Positions 1 through 4,824 of a DNA stretch of 5,037 nt are shown piece after piece. Each line of letters opens with the position of its first letter. The stretch's first letter is position 1. This DNA is from Thiosocius sp965601425 (GTDB lineage Bacteria > Pseudomonadota > Gammaproteobacteria > Chromatiales > Chromatiaceae), in contig CBFCWF010000267.1 of assembly GCA_965601425.1 (NCBI GenBank), positions 1-5,037 on the forward strand. The letters are read 5' to 3'. The translations under genes were made by a program, and so were the position numbers. Under the pieces are notes generated by a model that did no database searches, had not been told where the DNA came from, and worked only from the letters and a program-made list of their open reading frames with translations.

Positions 1-69
1 CAGCTGCGTGAGCTGCACCTGCGGCTGCGCAAACCGCCGTCCGAGGCGAGCGGCACCACGGACGCCTGA
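1..69 (+). CDS. aspS: Aspartyl-tRNA synthetase, C-terminal end (5' truncated by window)
   Basis: Frame 1 is open from the first base and stops at TGA 67-69. It encodes 22 residues beginning QLRELHLRLRKPP. The QLRELH-type ending resembles what I remember of the last residues of gammaproteobacterial AspRS, the cytoplasmic enzyme that charges tRNA-Asp (or tRNA-Asp/Asn in non-discriminating forms). No catalytic motif is present, so the family call rests on this short tail and on synteny: aspS lies directly upstream of nudB and yebC in many gammaproteobacteria. The downstream nudB reading frame begins at or just after the stop, which suggests cotranscription. The tail is too short to rule out another gene on sequence alone. 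Confidence 0.7.
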   Translation, partial: QLRELHLRLRKPPSEASGTTDA

Positions 70-71
70 GG
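68..71 (+). promoter_or_regulatory. Candidate Shine-Dalgarno GAGG for nudB, overlapping the aspS stop
   Basis: GAGG overlaps the aspS TGA and ends 5 nt before the in-frame CTG at 77-79. This spacing is normal for a start codon. No ATG, GTG or TTG exists in the nudB frame between the aspS stop and the conserved YKRP motif, so this site is the main support for a CTG start. Confidence 0.4.
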
Positions 72-76
72 CAGCG

Positions 77-541
77 CTGACCGTCCCAGCCTACAAGCGG
101 CCCGAATCGGTCCTGGTCCTGGTATGTACCCGTGCCGGCGAGGTGCTGCTGATGGAGCGTGCGCGGCCGCATGGCTTCTGGCAGTCGGTGACCGGGTCGC
201 TTGAATGGGGAGAGTCGGCGCCGGCGGCCGCGGCGCGTGAACTCGCCGAGGAAACCGGGCTTGCGGTCGGATCGCGGCTACTGGACCTGCACCGGGGCGA
301 GCGTTTCCAGATTATCCCACCCTGGCGTGCGCGCTACGCGCCGTCGGTACACGTCAATCGTGAGCACTGGTTCCTGCTCGAATTGTCCGGTCGGCGTACG
401 GTCCGTCTGAATCCGCACGAACACCGGCAGTATCGCTGGTTCGACGCCGAGCAGGCGGTGCGGCGAGCGAGTTCCTGGACCAACCGGAAGGCCATCCGCG
501 CATGGCTGCACGCGAGGCGGGGCCTGTCGGTCGCGTCCTGA
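77..541 (+). CDS. nudB: Dihydroneopterin triphosphate diphosphatase (Nudix hydrolase NudB)
   Basis: NudB removes pyrophosphate from dihydroneopterin triphosphate, the second step towards the folate pterin ring, in the cytoplasm. Counting from CTG 77 (154 aa; E. coli about 150), the protein opens with YKRPESVLVLV near residue 6. It carries a perfect Nudix box at residues 40-62: G-x5-E, then seven residues, then REL-A-EE-T-GL. It continues with FWQSVTG just before the box and YAPSVHVN...WF at about 87-99, both matching E. coli NudB as I recall it. The C-terminal W-TNRKAI segment also fits. Start choice is uncertain. The frame is open from GTG 8, but that start would overlap aspS by 62 nt and add a Cys/Arg-rich leader unlike the family. 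The first ATG (152) would delete the conserved first strand. CTG 77 has a GAGG five bases upstream. It is convergent with the next gene, 14 bp away. Function is confident; the start is not. Confidence 0.9.
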   Translation: MTVPAYKRPESVLVLVCTRAGEVLLMERARPHGFWQSVTGSLEWGESAPAAAARELAEETGLAVGSRLLDLHRGERFQIIPPWRARYAPSVHVNREHWFLLELSGRRTVRLNPHEHRQYRWFDAEQAVRRASSWTNRKAIRAWLHARRGLSVAS

Positions 542-555
542 GCGGTGCCCCGGGG

Positions 556-1239
556 CTACCAGTCGTCGCTCGAGCGTCTTGCTGCGGCGGGCGCCGGCGG
601 CGGGTTCGGCGAGTTGGGTACGATCCCGATCTCGTCGCCCGGGTCGAGCCGGGTGAATAGCTCGGCGAATTGCTTGTTGACGGTCACGCGCACGCTGTCG
701 TCGGCCAGCAGGTAACCGCGCTCGCCCTTGACCCGGCGCAGCCACGCCAGCATTTCCTCGACCGTCTCGACACCGCTGGGTGGCGTGAGCTCCTCCGATT
801 CCCTGCCCAGGCGTTTGGCCAGGTAGTTGAAATACAGCACGCGGACCTTGCGCTCCGCATCCGGGGCCCCGGCCAGTCGAGCGCCGCTGCGGTCGTAGCC
901 GGCAGCGGCCAGGCGGTCCAGATAGGCCTGCCAATAGGCCGCCTGGTTTACGCCGAGGTCGTAAAGCGTTTCCCAGGAATAGATGCCGGTATCGTGCCCG
1001 TCGTCGAACGCAATCCGGATCGCATAGCTGCCCTGGGGCTCTATCCGGTCGATATTGACCTTTTCCTTGCCGGTTTCCGGCGAGCTACGGCTCGTCACTT
1101 CGGCTGCGTGCGAGTGCACGCGCAGGTATTCGCACGGCAGTGAGAAGCGCTTGCCATCGGAAAAGCTGATATTCAGCAAGCGGGACTTCCGGTGCAGATT
1201 GATCTCGGTCGGTATCGGGCCTTTGGGTTGCTCGCTCAC
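556..1239 (-). CDS. DUF971 (GBBH-like N-terminal) domain fused to a MoaD/ThiS-like domain, unknown function
   Basis: This 227-residue protein has two domains. Residues about 12-105 are a DUF971 domain, recognised from LPCEYLRVHSHAAEV (34-48) and FDDGHDTGIYSWETLYDLG (78-96). The family includes the zinc-binding N-terminal domain of gamma-butyrobetaine hydroxylase and the C-terminal domain of the chloroplast Fe-S carrier HCF101. Bacterial stand-alone members have no settled role. Only Cys36 and His82 are obvious metal-ligand candidates. Residues about 131-208 look like a MoaD/ThiS beta-grasp sulfur carrier: KVRVLYFNYLAKRLG, a helix around 157-170, VTVNKQ, and LDPGDEIGIVP. Where MoaD and ThiS end in Gly-Gly, this protein instead runs into a Pro/Ala-rich tail (PNPPPAPAAA) ending SSDDW. 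Neither alternative frame restores a Gly-Gly. The start is GTG 1237-1239, with GGAGG six bases upstream. It is divergent from yebC and convergent with nudB, so it is transcribed alone. There are no membrane segments and no signal peptide. A role in Fe-S, sulfur or cofactor handling is inference only. Confidence 0.85.
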   Translation of the reverse strand: MSEQPKGPIPTEINLHRKSRLLNISFSDGKRFSLPCEYLRVHSHAAEVTSRSSPETGKEKVNIDRIEPQGSYAIRIAFDDGHDTGIYSWETLYDLGVNQAAYWQAYLDRLAAAGYDRSGARLAGAPDAERKVRVLYFNYLAKRLGRESEELTPPSGVETVEEMLAWLRRVKGERGYLLADDSVRVTVNKQFAELFTRLDPGDEIGIVPNSPNPPPAPAAARRSSDDW

Positions 1240-1245
1240 GCCAGT

Positions 1246-1250
1246 CCTCC
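1246..1250 (-). promoter_or_regulatory. Shine-Dalgarno GGAGG for the DUF971-MoaD-like gene
   Basis: On the minus strand GGAGG lies 6 nt before GTG 1239-1237. This strong site fixes the GTG start, and no ATG near the beginning of the protein competes with it. Confidence 0.75.
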
Positions 1251-1327
1251 GTCACGGGGAGCCGGATGGTTACACGCACACCGGGGCTGTTCAACTGGGC
1301 CGGGCCTGCGGGATTCGATCCGCGCCC

Positions 1328-1356
1328 CGACAGGCGCGCTGTCGCGGTGCGACAGC
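1328..1356. repeat. Three alternating inverted hexamers at 11-bp steps (operator candidate)
   Basis: CGACAG (1328-1333), CTGTCG (1339-1344) and CGACAG (1350-1355) are exact and start 11 bp apart, so all would face the same side of the helix. The right-hand pair extends to an 8-bp perfect dyad, GCTGTCGC and GCGACAGC, separated by GGT (1338-1356). CTGT and ACAG are the half-sites of the gammaproteobacterial LexA box, but here they are 9 bp apart instead of 8. The middle hexamer coincides with the predicted -35 element of yebC, a position suited to repression. As RNA, the middle element could pair with either neighbour. Confidence 0.55.
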
Positions 1357-1367
1357 AATGATAAAAT
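1339..1367 (+). promoter_or_regulatory. Candidate sigma70 promoter for yebC-ruvCA
   Basis: TAAAAT at 1362-1367 matches TATAAT at five of six positions. A 17-bp spacer separates it from CTGTCG (1339-1344), which matches TTGACA at only three of six. A weak -35 with a good -10 is common for activated or repressed promoters. A transcript would start near 1374 and carry a leader of roughly 48 nt to the yebC ATG. The surrounding DNA is GC-rich, so this AT-rich patch stands out. Confidence 0.45.
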
Positions 1368-1411
1368 CCCGTGATCTGCGCGGTTTCGCGCCCGGTTCCA
1401 GGCATTGCAAC

Positions 1412-1415
1412 GAGG
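1412..1415 (+). promoter_or_regulatory. Shine-Dalgarno GAGG for yebC
   Basis: GAGG lies 6 nt upstream of ATG 1422. It supports this start over the in-frame GTG at 1371, which would add 17 unconserved residues before the invariant MAGHSKW. Confidence 0.7.
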
Positions 1416-1421
1416 TGGGGC

Positions 1422-2171
1422 ATGGCAGGTCACAGCAAATGGGCCAACATCAAACACAAGAAGGCCGCCAACGACAAGGCGCGCGGCAAACTCTGGTCGA
1501 AACTGATCCGTGAGGTCACGGTTGCGGCGAAAGAGGGTGGTGGAGACATCAACGCCAACCCGCGCCTGCGCCTGGCCGTGGACAAGGCCCGCGGCGCGAA
1601 CATGCCGAACGACACGGTCGAACGCGCGATCAAGCGCGGTGCGGGCGGTGAAGACGACGCCAACTACGACGAAATCCGCTACGAGGGCTACGGCCCGGGC
1701 GGGGTCGCGATCATCGTCGACTGCCTGAGCGACAATCGCAACCGCACCGCCTCCGAGGTGCGCCATGCGTTCACCAAACACGGCGGCAACCTGGGCACCG
1801 ACGGCTCGGTCGCGTACATGTTCAATAAGAAGGGCATCATCAGTTACGGGCCGGGCGCCGACGAGGACGCAATCATGGAGGCCGCACTCGAGGGCGGTGC
1901 CGAGGACGTGGTCACGAACGACGACGGTTCGATCGACGTCTATGCAACGCCGGATGACTTCTCCGACGTGCTCGCCGCGATGCGCGGCGCCGGCCATGCG
2001 CCGGACAACGCCGAGGTCACGTTCGAGGCCGACACCAATTCTCCGCTCGACCGCGACGGTGCGGAGAAGTTGATCCGCCTGGTCGACTTCCTCGAGGACC
2101 TCGACGACGTGCAGGACGTCTACACCAATGCCGACATCGCGCCGGAGATCATGGAAGCGCTCGAGGCGTGA
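1422..2171 (+). CDS. yebC: YebC/TACO1-family regulatory protein
   Basis: The 249-residue product is the usual family length (E. coli about 246). It begins with the signature MAGHSKWANIKHKKAANDKARGKLWSKLIREV. It continues with NPRLRLAVDKARGANMPNDTVERAIKRG (47-74), YEGYGPGGVAIIVDCLSDNRNRT (88-110) and the HGGNLGTDGSVAYMF motif (120-134). Older work treated YebC/PmpR as a DNA-binding regulator. More recent work on bacterial YebC proteins and mitochondrial TACO1 points to a ribosome-associated factor helping translation through proline runs. The C-terminal half is acidic (EDLDDVQDVYTNAD), as in the family. Its TGA overlaps the ruvC GTG by 4 nt, so the two are translationally coupled. The gene order yebC-ruvC is widely conserved. 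Confidence 0.97.
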   Translation: MAGHSKWANIKHKKAANDKARGKLWSKLIREVTVAAKEGGGDINANPRLRLAVDKARGANMPNDTVERAIKRGAGGEDDANYDEIRYEGYGPGGVAIIVDCLSDNRNRTASEVRHAFTKHGGNLGTDGSVAYMFNKKGIISYGPGADEDAIMEAALEGGAEDVVTNDDGSIDVYATPDDFSDVLAAMRGAGHAPDNAEVTFEADTNSPLDRDGAEKLIRLVDFLEDLDDVQDVYTNADIAPEIMEALEA

Positions 2172-2662
2172 TCCGCGTAATGGGCGTCGATCCCGGCTCC
2201 CGGGTGACCGGATACGGCGTGATCGAGACCGACGGCATGCACAGTCGACACCTCGGGTCCGGCTGCATACGCACGGTCTCCGGCGGCTTCCCGGCGCGCC
2301 TGGGTGAGATCTTCAGCGGCATCTGCGCCGTGCTCGACGAGTGGCGGCCGGGCGAGGTCGCAATCGAGCAGGTCTTCGTGTCGCGCAATGCCGCCTCCGC
2401 GCTCAAGCTCGGTCAGGCGCGCGGCGCGGCGATCAGCGCCATCGTCACCCACGACGTCCCGGTGTTCGAGTACACCCCGGCCACCGTCAAGCAGGGGCTG
2501 GTTGGCAACGGCCGTGCCGAAAAGGAGCAGGTGCAGCACATGGTCCGGTTGATTCTGGGTATGCAGGGCAGCCTCGCGCTGGACGAATCGGATGCGCTGG
2601 CCATCGCGCTGTGCCACGCGCACAGTCAGGCGACCCGGCGTCAGATCGGGGTCCCCCGATGA
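2168..2662 (+). CDS. ruvC: Crossover junction endodeoxyribonuclease RuvC
   Basis: RuvC is the Mg-dependent resolvase that cuts Holliday junctions after RuvAB branch migration, acting as a dimer on DNA. The RNase H-like fold opens with VMGVDPGSRVTGYGVIE. The four catalytic acids are visible: Asp8 (GVDPG), Glu67 (AIEQVF), Asp139 and Asp142 (DESDALAIA). The SALKLGQARG helix (77-86) and PVFEYTPATVKQ (98-109) are also family hallmarks. Length is 164 aa against about 173 in E. coli, with a shorter C-terminus. GTG 2168 is preferred because the alternative ATG 2180 (MGVDPG) would remove the first beta strand; GGAAG lies 10 nt upstream of the GTG. The gene overlaps yebC (GTGA) and ruvA (ATGA) by 4 nt each. 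The yebB gene found between ruvC and ruvA in E. coli is absent. Confidence 0.98.
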   Translation: MIRVMGVDPGSRVTGYGVIETDGMHSRHLGSGCIRTVSGGFPARLGEIFSGICAVLDEWRPGEVAIEQVFVSRNAASALKLGQARGAAISAIVTHDVPVFEYTPATVKQGLVGNGRAEKEQVQHMVRLILGMQGSLALDESDALAIALCHAHSQATRRQIGVPR

Positions 2663-3258
2663 TCGGACGCCTGCGCGGCAGGGTCCTGAGCAAGCAGCCA
2701 CCCTTCCTGCTGCTCGACGTAAACGGGGTCGGCTACGAAATCGAGGCCCCGATGTCGACCTTCTATGTGCTGCCGCACGACGACGTCGAGGTCACGCTGC
2801 ACACCCATCTGGCGGTGCGCGAGGACGCCCATGTGCTGTACGGCTTCGCGCGCGAGAACGATCGCACCCTGTTCCGCGCGCTGCTCAAGGTCAGCGGGGT
2901 CGGCGGCAAGATGGCGCTCGGGGTGCTGTCCGGCATGACATCGGAGGAGTTCAGCCAGGCCGTCAACGCCGGCGACATCGCGGGCCTGACCCGACTGCCC
3001 GGGGTCGGCAAGAAGACCGCGGAACGCCTGGTCGTCGAAATGCGCGACAAGCTCGATAAGCTGCCTGGCGCCGCCGGCGACACGGCCGTCGCGGTCGCTG
3101 GCGGTGCGGCGTCGGCCGCGGACCAGGATGCGGTGAGTGCGCTGATCGCGCTCGGCTACCGGCCGCCCGAGGCAAGCCGGATGGTCAGCAAGGTGTTCGA
3201 GGACGGCATGGACACCGAGTCGATCATCCGGGCCGCGCTGAAGGGCAGCGTGAATTAG
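2659..3258 (+). CDS. ruvA: Holliday junction branch migration protein RuvA
   Basis: RuvA binds four-way junctions as a tetramer or octamer and loads the RuvB motors. The 199-residue protein (E. coli 203) has the three expected domains. These are an OB-fold from MIGRLRGRVL to about residue 64; tandem helix-hairpin-helix motifs, LLKVSGVGGKMAL (75-87) and LTRLPGVGKKTAERLVVEM (110-128); and a C-terminal RuvB-binding domain, DAVSALIALGYRPPEASRMV (157-176) onward. The acidic pin Glu55-Asp56 (VREDA) is at the same position as in E. coli. Domains II and III are joined by an Ala/Gly/Val-rich flexible linker (about 134-155). The ATG is inside the ruvC stop (ATGA) with GGGG seven bases upstream, so coupling to ruvC is likely. 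Stop is TAG 3256-3258. Confidence 0.98.
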   Translation: MIGRLRGRVLSKQPPFLLLDVNGVGYEIEAPMSTFYVLPHDDVEVTLHTHLAVREDAHVLYGFARENDRTLFRALLKVSGVGGKMALGVLSGMTSEEFSQAVNAGDIAGLTRLPGVGKKTAERLVVEMRDKLDKLPGAAGDTAVAVAGGAASAADQDAVSALIALGYRPPEASRMVSKVFEDGMDTESIIRAALKGSVN

Positions 3259-3270
3259 CCCGCGTCCGTC

Positions 3271-3310
3271 GCCGGGCTGCAGCGATTAAGCACTCGAAGC
3301 GACGCCCGGC
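3271..3310 (+). repeat. Inverted repeat in the ruvA-ruvB gap, weak terminator or attenuator candidate
   Basis: GCCGGGC (3271-3277) and GCCCGGC (3304-3310) are perfect complements separated by 26 nt and followed by TTTC. A second, competing hairpin pairs TCGAAGC (3294-3300) with GCTTTCGA (3309-3316), with one bulged T and an 8-nt loop. The long loop and only three Ts make a true rho-independent terminator doubtful, and read-through into ruvB is likely. Confidence 0.3.
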
Positions 3311-3322
3311 TTTCGACATAAT
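3294..3322 (+). promoter_or_regulatory. Candidate promoter directly in front of ruvB
   Basis: CATAAT at 3317-3322 matches the -10 consensus at five of six positions. Seventeen bases upstream, TCGAAG (3294-3299) matches the -35 consensus at three of six. The -10 ends only 6 nt before the ruvB ATG, so a transcript from it would start at or next to the start codon and be leaderless or nearly so. This is a pattern match only. Confidence 0.3.
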
Positions 3323-3328
3323 CACGCC

Positions 3329-4375
3329 ATGCAAGACGCAGATCGCCTCATCAGCGCCGAGTCCGCCACCGAAGACGTGGCGATCGATCGCGCCATCCGG
3401 CCCAAGACCCTGGCCGAGTACGTCGGCCAACCCGCGGTGCGCGAGCAGATGGAGATCTTCATACCGGCCGCACGCGACCGTGGCGAGGCGCTCGACCATG
3501 TGCTGATCTTCGGCCCGCCCGGTCTGGGCAAGACCACGTTGTCGCATGTGATCGCCAACGAGATGGGCGTCAACCTGCGCCAGACCTCGGGCCCGGTGCT
3601 GGAGCGACCGGGCGACCTGGCGGCGCTGCTGACCAATCTCGAGCCGCACGATGTGCTGTTCGTCGACGAGATTCACCGCCTGAGCCCCGTCGTCGAGGAG
3701 GTGCTGTACCCGGCGATGGAAGACTATCAGCTGGATATCATGATCGGCGAGGGGCCGGCCGCACGATCGATCAAGGTCGACCTGCCGCCGTTCACGCTCG
3801 TCGGTGCGACCACCCGGGCCGGCCTGCTGACCTCGCCGCTGCGCGACCGCTTCGGTATCGTGCAGCGCCTCGAGTTCTACAGCGAGGCCGAGCTGGGACG
3901 TATCGTGCGGCGCTCGGCCGCGATCCTCGGCGTCGCGATCAGCGATACGGGGGCGGCCGAGATCGCGCGCCGCGCACGCGGCACCCCGCGCATTGCGAAC
4001 CGCCTGTTGCGTCGGGTGCGCGACTATGCGCAGGTCAAGTCGCAGGGCGAGGTCACCGCCGACGTCGCCGATGCTGCGCTGCAGATGCTCAAGGTCGACC
4101 CGAACGGCTTCGACCAGATGGACCGGCGGCTTCTCCGGGCGGTGATCGAGCGGTTTGACGGCGGGCCGGTGGGCGTGGATAACCTGGCCGCGGCGATCGG
4201 TGAGGAGCGTGGCACCATCGAGGACGTGCTCGAGCCCTACCTGATACAGCAGGGTTTCCTGATGCGCACGCCGCGCGGCCGCATTGCGACGCGCGCCTCG
4301 TATCTGCACTTTGGGCTCAAGCCGCCACGCACGGCCGATTCGCAAGACCTGTTCGCCGACCTCGAAGACAACTGA
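3329..4375 (+). CDS. ruvB: Holliday junction branch migration DNA helicase RuvB
   Basis: RuvB is the AAA+ ATPase that forms hexameric rings on both sides of RuvA and pumps DNA through the junction. The 348-residue protein (E. coli 336) aligns throughout. It begins MQDADRLIS like E. coli MIEADRLIS, which fixes the ATG. Visible motifs are Walker A GPPGLGKT (62-69), Walker B FVDEIH (111-116), the RuvA-contacting hairpin around EDYQLDIMIGEGPAARSI (131-148), sensor 1 GATTR (159-163), the arginine-finger segment LRDRFG (171-176), and sensor 2 RGTPRIANRLLRR (217-229). The winged-helix domain VGVDNLAAAIGEERGTIEDVLEPYLIQQGF (281-310) follows. The C-terminus carries an extra acidic tail (DSQDLFADLEDN). 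No clear Shine-Dalgarno precedes the ATG. A 70-bp gap separates it from ruvA, and ybgC follows after 38 bp. Confidence 0.98.
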   Translation: MQDADRLISAESATEDVAIDRAIRPKTLAEYVGQPAVREQMEIFIPAARDRGEALDHVLIFGPPGLGKTTLSHVIANEMGVNLRQTSGPVLERPGDLAALLTNLEPHDVLFVDEIHRLSPVVEEVLYPAMEDYQLDIMIGEGPAARSIKVDLPPFTLVGATTRAGLLTSPLRDRFGIVQRLEFYSEAELGRIVRRSAAILGVAISDTGAAEIARRARGTPRIANRLLRRVRDYAQVKSQGEVTADVADAALQMLKVDPNGFDQMDRRLLRAVIERFDGGPVGVDNLAAAIGEERGTIEDVLEPYLIQQGFLMRTPRGRIATRASYLHFGLKPPRTADSQDLFADLEDN

Positions 4376-4402
4376 AGTTTGTTGCAACCCATCAACCACG
4401 GC

Positions 4403-4406
4403 AGGG
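4403..4406 (+). promoter_or_regulatory. Shine-Dalgarno AGGG for ybgC
   Basis: AGGG lies 7 nt before TTG 4414. It supports the rare TTG start, which is also where similarity to YbgC begins (N-x-F-x-WPVRVYYEDTDAGG). Confidence 0.6.
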
Positions 4407-4413
4407 CAATCCG

Positions 4414-4824
4414 TTGAACGTTTTCGAATGGCCGGTCCGCGTGTATTACGAGGACACCGACGCGGGTGGCGTGGTGTACTACGCGAACTATCTGAAATTC
4501 ATGGAACGCGCCCGTACCGAGTGGCTGCGTCGGTTGGGGTTCGGGCAGGAGGCGCTGATGCGCGACGCCGGGATCCTGTTCGCGGTGCGCCGGGTCGCTA
4601 TCGACTACCTTATGCCGGCGCGCCTCGACGACGAACTGCGGGTCGAGGCGCGGATCAGCGCCCTCGGCCGGGCCAGCCTGGACTTTCACCAGCGTATCCT
4701 GCGGCCGCCGGACGCGCCGATCAGCGAGGCAACCGTCAAGATCGTCTGCCTTGACGGCCATAGCTTCAAACCGACCGCGATACCCGGCAACATCCGCGAG
4801 AAGATCCAACATGCACAGCACTGA
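4414..4824 (+). CDS. ybgC: Tol-Pal associated acyl-CoA thioesterase YbgC
   Basis: YbgC is a small cytoplasmic hotdog-fold thioesterase (4HBT family) that hydrolyses acyl-CoAs. It has been linked to phospholipid-synthesis enzymes, and its gene precedes tolQ in most proteobacteria. The 136-residue product shows WPVRVYYEDTDAGGVVYYANYLKFMERARTEWL (6-38); Asp16, the second Asp of EDTD, corresponds to the catalytic Asp of 4-hydroxybenzoyl-CoA thioesterase. It also has the conserved YLMPARLDDELRVEARI strand region (64-80). Length is normal for the family. The start is TTG, chosen from the AGGG site and conservation; no ATG is near. The gene ends inside tolQ with a 14-nt overlap, so translational coupling to tolQ is likely. 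It probably shares a transcript with ruvB. Confidence 0.95.
   Translation: MNVFEWPVRVYYEDTDAGGVVYYANYLKFMERARTEWLRRLGFGQEALMRDAGILFAVRRVAIDYLMPARLDDELRVEARISALGRASLDFHQRILRPPDAPISEATVKIVCLDGHSFKPTAIPGNIREKIQHAQH

Larger units (their letters stand above)
1240..1421. promoter_or_regulatory. Divergent intergenic control region between the DUF971-MoaD-like gene and yebC
   Basis: This is the only sizeable gene-free stretch (182 bp). It holds the plus-strand promoter candidate for yebC, three alternating CGACAG/CTGTCG hexamers, ribosome-binding sites at both edges, and a short imperfect hairpin at about 1308-1323. On the minus strand TATCAT (1363-1358) overlaps the yebC -10 box and could serve the DUF971 gene. 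It has no convincing -35 partner. No tRNA or convincing small ORF was found here. Confidence 0.7.

Noticed and set aside
547..556. Perfect palindrome GCCCCGGGGC at the nudB / DUF971-gene convergence, possible bidirectional terminator
   Set aside because: The palindrome has no loop, the flanking GGT/ACC arms are offset by one base, and no T-run follows on either strand. It also overlaps the TAG stop of the reverse gene.
278..934. 218-codon minus-strand open frame overlapping the DUF971-MoaD-like gene
   Set aside because: It is a shifted frame of the same strand with low-complexity Arg/Gly/Ala content and no motif. It does not supply a missing Gly-Gly tail.
1262..1296. Minus-strand promoter TTGAAC with TGTAAC or TAACCA for the DUF971 gene
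   Set aside because: The better -10 match gives a 14-bp spacer and the 16-bp spacing gives a 2/6 match, so neither is convincing.
1308..1323. GCGGGATTCGATCCGC resembling a tRNA T-arm
   Set aside because: No acceptor stem, anticodon arm or D-arm can be drawn around it; it is only a short imperfect hairpin.
4381..4388. GTTGCAAC palindrome between ruvB and ybgC, with a TTGCAAC also before yebC (1405-1411)
   Set aside because: Eight- and seven-base matches can occur by chance and the surrounding bases share nothing.
3224..4399. 391-codon open frame opposite ruvB
   Set aside because: It lies wholly antisense to an unmistakable ruvB, shows no recognisable domain and is explained by GC-rich codon bias leaving stops rare on the other strand.
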